Shown here one piece after another: positions 59,491 to 64,000 of a stretch of DNA of 64,000 nt. A program made the position numbers and the translations under genes. Source of the DNA: Streptomyces galbus (lineage in GTDB: Bacteria > Actinomycetota > Actinomycetes > Streptomycetales > Streptomycetaceae); the NCBI RefSeq assembly GCF_005280195.1, contig NZ_SZPR01000030.1, positions 1 through 64,000 of the forward strand, in the 5' to 3' direction. Every line of letters starts with the position of its first letter. The stretch's first letter is position 1. The notes under the pieces are model-generated. The model ran no database searches. It was not told the origin of the DNA and worked only from the letters and a program-made list of their open reading frames with translations.

Positions 59491-60318
59491 ATGTCACACG
59501 CCCGGACCACCACCGTCCCCCAGCCCGCGCCCGCGGCACCGCAGGACGAGCGGGCGCGGGAATCCGCCGGCGGCGACCCCGCCCCCGTGGACCTCGCGTT
59601 CTTCGACGTCGACGAGACGCTGATCACCGTCAAGAGCATGTTCCGCTTCCTGCGCTTCCACTACCGCGAGCGCGGGCTGCCGGAGTCGGCGTACGACCAG
59701 GCGGCGGGCACCCTGCGGCGCAGGTCGGCGGCGGGGATATCGCGGCTGGTCACCAACCGGGAGTACTACCGGCTGTACGCGGGGCGCCCGCGCGAGGAGC
59801 TGTTCGCGCACGGGCGGGCCTGGTTCGACGCGGAACTGGCCTGCGGCACCCTGCTGCACCTGCCGGTGGTCAACGCGCTGGCCCGCCACCGGGCCCGCGG
59901 GGCGCGGATCGTCCTGGTGTCGGGCTCGTTCCGGCCCTGCCTGGAGCCGGTGGCCGAACTCCTGGGCGCGGACGAGATCCTGTGCAGCGAGCCGTCGTAC
60001 GAGGGCGGGTACTGCACGGGCGTGGTGCAGCGCCCGGTCATCGGCACCGAGAAGGGCCGGCTGGCGCGCGCACTGATGCGGCGGCGCGCGGTGGATCCCT
60101 CGCGCGCCGCCGCGTATGCCGATCACGCCTCCGACCTGGACCTGCTGCGGTCCGTGGGCCACCCCGTCGCGGTCGGCGACGACCTGGTCCTCGGCGCGCA
60201 CGTCGCCGGGGTGGGCGGGGGCACCCTGCCGGGGGTCGGTCCTGCCGCGCTCAGCCGGCCGCCGGCCGCGCCTGCTCCCGCCCCGGTTCCTGCTTGGCCA
60301 CCGACACCAGCGCGGTGA
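59491..60318 (+). CDS. HAD-IB family phosphatase (SerB-like)
   Basis: A 275-residue hydrolase. The HAD nucleophile Asp39 and general acid Asp41 lie in FFDVDETL, motif II is VLVSGSFRP, the Lys is in GTEKGRL, and the acidic motif IV is ADHASDLDLLRSVG followed by AVGDD. The subclass-IB helical cap sits between residues 50 and 130. In this context it could remove phosphate from an AfsA product. Residues 1-30 and the Pro/Ala-rich last 35 look disordered. Its last 68 bases overlap the convergent afsA-like gene. Confidence 0.88.
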   Translation: MSHARTTTVPQPAPAAPQDERARESAGGDPAPVDLAFFDVDETLITVKSMFRFLRFHYRERGLPESAYDQAAGTLRRRSAAGISRLVTNREYYRLYAGRPREELFAHGRAWFDAELACGTLLHLPVVNALARHRARGARIVLVSGSFRPCLEPVAELLGADEILCSEPSYEGGYCTGVVQRPVIGTEKGRLARALMRRRAVDPSRAAAYADHASDLDLLRSVGHPVAVGDDLVLGAHVAGVGGGTLPGVGPAALSRPPAAPAPAPVPAWPPTPAR

Positions 60319-61186
60319 AGCACAGCCGGCCCTCCTGGTGCATGGTCACCAGGAAGCGGGCCCGCCCGAGCTGGTCGTCGGGCAGCAGCTGGGCGTCGAC
60401 CCAGCAGGGCGAGTCGAGTTCGACGTAGCGGTGGAAGACGGTCTCCATCGCCTCGGCGACGCCCACGCGCGGGTGGCGCAGGGTGCGCACGGCCTGCTTG
60501 GCCGCCTCCAGCAGGAGGATGCCGGGGGCGTGGTCGCCGGGGTGGTCGAAGTACATGGGGTGGTGGGTGTCGATCCGCAGCTGCCAGCGGTCGGTGGCGT
60601 CGGTGGGCGAGAGCACCACGTCGCGGAACTCCTCGCCGGCCCCGGCGACCGGCGGCGGCAGCGGGCGGCTGCGGGCCAGCTCCAGCATGCGGTGGGCATC
60701 CCCGCGGGGGCCGCGCAGCCGGTCGTAGATGGCGGGCGGCTGGATGGTGAACCGGGTGTGGGCGGTGGCCAGCTGCTCGCCGTCGCGCACCACGGTGATG
60801 TGCAGGGACAGGCCGGTGACGCGTTCGCGCCGGCGGATCACGTCGTAGCAGCGGATGTGCAGGTCGGGCCGGCCGCCGATGCCGTTCTCGCGCAGCGAGG
60901 GCAGGTTCAGCGCGTAACGGTACTCGCTCCACGCCAGGCGGTGGCCGAAGGGGACGTCGTACCCGGCGTGCGACAGCAGCGGGAAGGTCTGCCGGATCGT
61001 CTCCGTGAGCAGGACGGCGCCGTCCCCCAGGCCGGCGGTGTCGGTCCAGTCGGCCGCGATCAGGAACTCGTCCGGGCCCAGGCGCTCGAGGCCCGACAGC
61101 AGCACCTGCCCGGCGTCGTGCTTGTGGACCAGGCCCTTCTCCACGCGCGGCGCTCTCGAGGCGACGGTCGTCATCGACGTGTTCAT
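60251..61186 (-). CDS. AfsA-family gamma-butyrolactone synthase 2
   Basis: A 311-residue AfsA/ScbA-type protein with two hotdog repeats: VLLTETIRQTFPLLSHAGYD in the first (with the conserved Glu) and YFDHPGDHAPGILLLEAAKQ in the second. AfsA condenses a beta-ketoacyl-ACP with dihydroxyacetone phosphate, the committing step to gamma-butyrolactone signals. It is divergent from a receptor-type TetR gene, the standard afsA/scbA-scbR arrangement, so this copy is the probable signal synthase. The ATG at 61186 follows AGGGGGG. The 133-base intergenic region contains an A/T-rich imperfect palindrome at 61276-61299. Confidence 0.92.
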   Translation of the reverse strand: MNTSMTTVASRAPRVEKGLVHKHDAGQVLLSGLERLGPDEFLIAADWTDTAGLGDGAVLLTETIRQTFPLLSHAGYDVPFGHRLAWSEYRYALNLPSLRENGIGGRPDLHIRCYDVIRRRERVTGLSLHITVVRDGEQLATAHTRFTIQPPAIYDRLRGPRGDAHRMLELARSRPLPPPVAGAGEEFRDVVLSPTDATDRWQLRIDTHHPMYFDHPGDHAPGILLLEAAKQAVRTLRHPRVGVAEAMETVFHRYVELDSPCWVDAQLLPDDQLGRARFLVTMHQEGRLCFTALVSVAKQEPGREQARPAAG

Positions 61187-61275
61187 GTGTGTACCCCCCT
61201 GTTGTGTGCGGCCGTTGAGTCCCGCACCGACATGCGCTGCCCCCACACCCCTGGCGGGGCGGCGCCACGGCCAGT

Positions 61276-61299
61276 AACATAGAGGACGTTCTTTTTCTT
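61276..61299. promoter_or_regulatory. Candidate gamma-butyrolactone-receptor operator
   Basis: AACATAGAGGACGTTCTTTT followed by TCTT forms a 24-base imperfect palindrome centred on CG. It is A/T-rich, with AACATA at one end, like known autoregulatory elements of ScbR/ArpA-type proteins. It lies 20 bases before the receptor ATG and within the divergent promoter region of afsA. Arm identity is only about 7 of 11 pairs. Confidence 0.5.
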
Positions 61300-61319
61300 G
61301 TCGAGACCGGGATGCAGCC

Positions 61320-62006
61320 ATGGCACGAGCGAACACGAGTCGCGCGCTCAAGCAGGAGCGCGCGATTCACACCCGAGAGCAGCTGTTGAAGGCTGCCGCG
61401 GAGGTCTTCGACGAGTTCGGCTACGCCGGCGCGGGGATCAACAAGATCCTGCAGCGCGCGGGGGTGACCGCGGGGGCCCTGTACTTCCACTTCAAGGACA
61501 AGCAGAACCTCGCGCAGGAGGTGATGAACGCCCAGCGCAGCACCATCGAGCCGCACGTGCCCACGACCGGCCTGCAGCGCCTGGTGGACATCACCCTCAT
61601 CTGGTCGCACTCGCTGCAGGCCGACCCGCTGCTGCGGGCCGGTGTGCGGCTGACCGCCGAACAGGCCGCCAGCGGCCTGCAGGACGCCACGCCGTACACG
61701 GTCTGGGCCCGCAGCTTCCAGGACTGCCTGGACGTGGCGCGCGCCCAGGGCGAACTGCGCGAGCACGTACGCACCGAGGAGCTCGCCGAGTTCGTCGTCG
61801 GCGCCTGCACGGGCATGCAGGAGTACGCGCAGGTGGTGTCCCGGCGGGCCGACCTGCCCCGCCGCACGGTCAGCATGTGGCGGCTGCTGCTGCCCGGCAT
61901 CGCCACCGGCCCGGCACTCGACGGGATCGAGAACAGCGAGGAGCGCGCCCTGTCCCTGTGGACATCCCTGAGCGCGCCCGCCGAAGGGGAGGGAACCCGA
62001 CCATGA
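61320..62006 (+). CDS. Gamma-butyrolactone receptor-type TetR regulator (ScbR/ArpA family)
   Basis: A 228-residue regulator. The DNA-binding domain at residues 12-62 has the receptor-family signature KQERAIHTREQLLKAAAEVF, then KILQRAGVTAGALYFHFKDK. Trp129 in TPYTVWARSF is at the place of the conserved ligand-pocket Trp of this family. It would repress afsA and itself until a butyrolactone accumulates. The ATG at 61320 follows a GAGACCGGGATGCAGCC leader. The stop overlaps the next gene (ATGA at 62003-62006), coupling it to an unusual HAD protein. Confidence 0.92.
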   Translation: MARANTSRALKQERAIHTREQLLKAAAEVFDEFGYAGAGINKILQRAGVTAGALYFHFKDKQNLAQEVMNAQRSTIEPHVPTTGLQRLVDITLIWSHSLQADPLLRAGVRLTAEQAASGLQDATPYTVWARSFQDCLDVARAQGELREHVRTEELAEFVVGACTGMQEYAQVVSRRADLPRRTVSMWRLLLPGIATGPALDGIENSEERALSLWTSLSAPAEGEGTRP

Positions 62007-62743
62007 CCGACCGCCTGCACCGGCTCAGACTGGCCGCCGTCAACATCGACGGTGTCCTGCTCAACGACACCTTCAGCCCGCTGATCCACCGCTTCGTCAC
62101 CCGCCGCGGCGGCGTCTGGTCCGCCGACGTCGAACGCAGCGTCTTCTCCCAGCGCCAGAGCGACGCCGGGCGCGCCATGGCGGCGGCGGTGCCGCAGGAA
62201 TTGACCGGCGAGGAGGCGCTGGCCGCCTACTTCGAGGAGCGCGCCGCCTACCTCGCCGACCACCCCGTCCACGTCACGCCCGGCGCCGAGGCGCTGCTGC
62301 ACCGGCTCGCCGCCGCGGGACTGGACGTGGTCTGCTACGGCGGCCTGGCCAAGTCCCACTTCGACGAGCACCTGGGCTCCCTGGCCCACCTGTTCACCCC
62401 TCCGCACTACCTGTGCACCAACGACGTGCGTCCCGGGCTGCGCGAGATCACCGCGCACTTCGGCCTCGAGCACGGCCAGGTCCTCTTCGTCGACGACGTG
62501 GCCCGCGTCGCCGAGGCGGCCCGCGCGCTCGGCGCGCCGTTCATCGGCCGCCCCAGCGACTTCGAGCACAGCCACCAGGGCGAGCTGATGCGCCGGGCCG
62601 GCGTGCGCCACCGGGTGGCCGGCCTGGACGAGATCGACGAACGGCTGCTGCGCACCGTGGACGCCGAGGCGGCGGCCGGCACGCTGTGGACCACCGGACC
62701 GGCCGCCGGACCGGCCGGGGAGCGGGTGGCGGCGGCCGGGTAG
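62003..62743 (+). CDS. HAD-superfamily protein with Asn in place of the nucleophilic Asp
   Basis: A 246-residue haloacid-dehalogenase-fold protein. Motif I reads AAVNIDGVLLND: the first Asp of DxDGV is Asn14, while Asp16 remains. Motif II region VVCYGGLAKSHF lacks the usual Ser/Thr-Gly start, and motif IV VLFVDDVARVAEAA is normal. With Asn as nucleophile, ordinary phosphatase chemistry is unlikely unless deamidated; it may bind a phosphorylated ligand or protein instead. It is translationally coupled to the receptor gene, so it probably works in signalling or signal biosynthesis. Similar HAD genes accompany butyrolactone loci in Streptomyces as I recall. Convergent hairpins follow. Confidence 0.82.
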   Translation: MTDRLHRLRLAAVNIDGVLLNDTFSPLIHRFVTRRGGVWSADVERSVFSQRQSDAGRAMAAAVPQELTGEEALAAYFEERAAYLADHPVHVTPGAEALLHRLAAAGLDVVCYGGLAKSHFDEHLGSLAHLFTPPHYLCTNDVRPGLREITAHFGLEHGQVLFVDDVARVAEAARALGAPFIGRPSDFEHSHQGELMRRAGVRHRVAGLDEIDERLLRTVDAEAAAGTLWTTGPAAGPAGERVAAAG

Positions 62744-62751
62744 CGCGCCGG

Positions 62752-62791
62752 CCGCACGGGTCCCGTACGGGGTGCGTACGAACCCGTGCGG
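62752..62791. terminator. Nested hairpin, bidirectional terminator
   Basis: CCGCACGGGT (62752-62761) and ACCCGTGCGG (62782-62791) pair perfectly, with an inner CGTACG-GGGTG-CGTACG stem extending the hairpin. It lies 9 bases past the HAD stop and 80 bases from the convergent SDR stop. More GC-rich repeats continue to about 62865. Confidence 0.65.
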
Positions 62792-62870
62792 GGGGATGTG
62801 CGGCGGATGCACGGGGCCTCGTACGGAAGGCGCACGGCCGGCCCGGGCCCGTGCGGAGGACGGCGGGGGT

Positions 62871-63641
62871 TCAGACCGCGAGGGTGCCGCCGTCGACCGG
62901 GAGGGTCGCGCCGGTCACGAACGACGACGCCTCGCTGCACAGCCACAGCGCGGCCTGCGCCACCTCGACGGGCGCCGCGAACCGCTTCTGCACGGCGCGC
63001 GCGAAGAACGCCTGGTCCACGCCGGGCATCTGCTCGCGCAGCGACTCCATCATCTCGGTCAGCGTGCTGCCCACGGCCAGCGCGTTGACCCGGATGCCCC
63101 GCTCCCCGTACGAGGCCGCCGCGGCCTTGGTCAGCCCGATCACCGCGTGCTTGGCGGCGACGTACGGCGCGCCCACGCCCGTGGCGATCAGACCGGCGAC
63201 GCTGGCGGTGTTGACGATGGCACCGCCGCCGGTGCGCAGCATCGCCCGGATCTGGTGGCGCATGCAGTTCCACACCCCGCGGACGTTGACGTCCATCACG
63301 GTGTCGTAGTCGTCGTCGCTCATCTCGTGCAGGTCGGTGCCGAGCGTGGCGTGGCCGGCGTTGTTGAAGGCGGCGTCCAGGCGGCCGTAGCGCTCGACGG
63401 CCGCCGCGACGACCCGCTCGACCTCCTCGCCGCGGCGTATGTCGGCGGCCACGTGGACCGCGCGGCCGCCCTCGGCCTCGATGTCCTGGACCACCGAGGC
63501 GAGCTGCGCCTCGCGCCGGGCGGTGAGCACGACGGCCGCGCCGTGCTCGGCGAAGAGCCGGGCCGCCGCCGCGCCGATGCCCGACGAGGCACCGGTGACC
63601 ATGACGACCCGGCCGTCCATTGCGTACGTGCGTTCGATCAT
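62871..63641 (-). CDS. SDR-family oxidoreductase
   Basis: A 256-residue classical short-chain dehydrogenase. Cofactor motif VTGASSGIGAAAARL, then NNAGHATLG; catalytic Ser in NTASVAGLIATG and Tyr/Lys in APYVAAKHAVIGLTKAA; C-terminal GATLPVDGGTLAV. In butyrolactone loci an SDR or related reductase acts on the keto group or butenolide double bond, and this is a good candidate for such a step. It is divergent from a second receptor-like TetR with an inverted repeat between them, so it is likely under that regulator. The ATG at 63641 (MIERTYAMDGR) is preferred; the Met at codon 8 is an alternative. Confidence 0.92.
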   Translation of the reverse strand: MIERTYAMDGRVVMVTGASSGIGAAAARLFAEHGAAVVLTARREAQLASVVQDIEAEGGRAVHVAADIRRGEEVERVVAAAVERYGRLDAAFNNAGHATLGTDLHEMSDDDYDTVMDVNVRGVWNCMRHQIRAMLRTGGGAIVNTASVAGLIATGVGAPYVAAKHAVIGLTKAAAASYGERGIRVNALAVGSTLTEMMESLREQMPGVDQAFFARAVQKRFAAPVEVAQAALWLCSEASSFVTGATLPVDGGTLAV

Positions 63642-63709
63642 GACGGCCAGTCAAACATTCGACTCACGCACGGTCAGCCGATTGGGACGGGCCGTTACCA
63701 GCCAACCTG

Positions 63710-63749
63710 CCAAGAACGTTCCGAGCTGCCCGTTCTCCGGAGTTCTTGG
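63710..63749. promoter_or_regulatory. Inverted repeat between SDR and TetR genes
   Basis: CCAAGAAC (63710-63717) and GTTCTTGG (63742-63749) are exact complements 24 bases apart. A TTGACC (63757-63762) lies just downstream and could be the -35 for the TetR gene. The position between divergent genes fits an operator for the TetR protein. Confidence 0.5.
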
Positions 63750-63815
63750 GAATCTCTTGACCTATCGTGGGCGGCACGGACCGGCCGACGGGGGGCGGGA
63801 GGAGAGGCGAGACAG

Positions 63816-64000
63816 GTGGCGAGGCAGGAGCGGGCTGAGCAGACCCGGCAGCGGATCGTCGAGGCCGCCGCCACCGAGTTCGCCGGACACGGCTACGACG
63901 GCACCTCCCTGCACGGGATCGTCAGAACCGCCGGGGTCACCATGGGCGCGCTGACCTTCCACTTCCGCAGCAAGTCGGCCCTCGCCGACGCCGTGCAGGA
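63816..64000 (+). CDS. TetR-family regulator, receptor-like (3' end outside window)
   Basis: The first 61 residues of a TetR protein: MARQERAEQTRQRIVEAAAT, EFAGHGYDGTSLHGIVRTAG, VTMGALTFHFRSKSALADAV. The opening and the VTMGALTFHF recognition segment match gamma-butyrolactone receptor and pseudo-receptor proteins of Streptomyces. The GTG at 63816 is preceded by GGAGGAGAGGCGAGACAG. It is the second such regulator in the cluster; paired true and pseudo-receptors are common in these systems. The ligand domain is not in the window. Confidence 0.85.
   Translation, partial: MARQERAEQTRQRIVEAAATEFAGHGYDGTSLHGIVRTAGVTMGALTFHFRSKSALADAVQ

Overview
The window looks like a Streptomyces chromosome. GC is very high with strong third-position GC bias, GTG starts and ATGA overlaps are common, Tat/Sec-secreted hydrolases are abundant, and the gene families (gamma-butyrolactone receptor, AfsA, acyl-CoA carboxylase epsilon subunit, NphT7, MpaB, DUF3253) are typical of the genus. 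No rRNA, tRNA, CRISPR array or intact insertion sequence was seen.

Left part (1-17.3 kb). The window opens in the 3' end of a mevalonate cluster: the tail of HMG-CoA synthase followed by an NphT7-type acetoacetyl-CoA synthase. A housekeeping/stress stretch follows: MpaB-like oxygenase, HEAT-repeat protein, beta-carbonic anhydrase, DksA/TraR zinc-finger protein, hemerythrin, SRPBCC protein, FdhF/YdeP-type molybdopterin oxidoreductase, and a broken SDR gene. Next is a compact lipid module in two divergent units: diacylglycerol kinase plus alkylglycerone-phosphate synthase-like oxidase on one side, TetR plus glycerol-3-phosphate dehydrogenase on the other.

Middle part (17.3-44.2 kb). From 17.3 to 34.5 kb lies an extracellular polymer-degradation island: two GH18 chitinases, a PHB-depolymerase-like esterase, GH16 glucanase, ThuA-ricin protein, an arabinofuranosidase-like enzyme with a CBM2, a GH25-like/peptidoglycan-binding protein, an M15-like protein and several small secreted proteins. 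One chitinase promoter carries a good DasR-type site between its -35 and -10 positions, and the CBM2 enzyme carries a perfect CebR-type box just after its -10, so chitin and cellulose signals can be inferred. From 34.7 to 42.3 kb, a LacI regulator is divergent from a PotABCD-type ABC transporter, a SIS-domain deglycase (FrlB-like) and a PfkB kinase (FrlD-like). I read this as an uptake and breakdown operon for Amadori (fructosamine-type) compounds. Small secreted and hypothetical genes follow.

Right part (44.5-64 kb). A lower-GC stretch carries a double-HTH XRE regulator, a 40-codon gene with its own terminator, and a promoter with an abutting operator. It borders a biosynthetic cluster: malonyltransferase, acyl-CoA carboxylase beta and epsilon subunits, AfsA-like protein, degenerate KAS III-like protein, FAD monooxygenase, KAS III, ACP, KAS II, aldo/keto reductase, tandem 3-hydroxyacyl-CoA dehydrogenase, HAD-IB phosphatase, a second AfsA, a gamma-butyrolactone-receptor-type TetR, an unusual HAD protein with Asn for the nucleophilic Asp, an SDR, and the start of another receptor-like TetR at the right edge. 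The set could assemble a beta-ketoacyl-ACP with dedicated enzymes, condense it with a glycerol-type C3 unit through AfsA, dephosphorylate it and reduce it. It is therefore the best candidate for an undescribed system: a self-contained butyrolactone/butenolide-type signal or metabolite pathway. The product is not predictable from sequence alone, and the cluster may continue beyond 64 kb.
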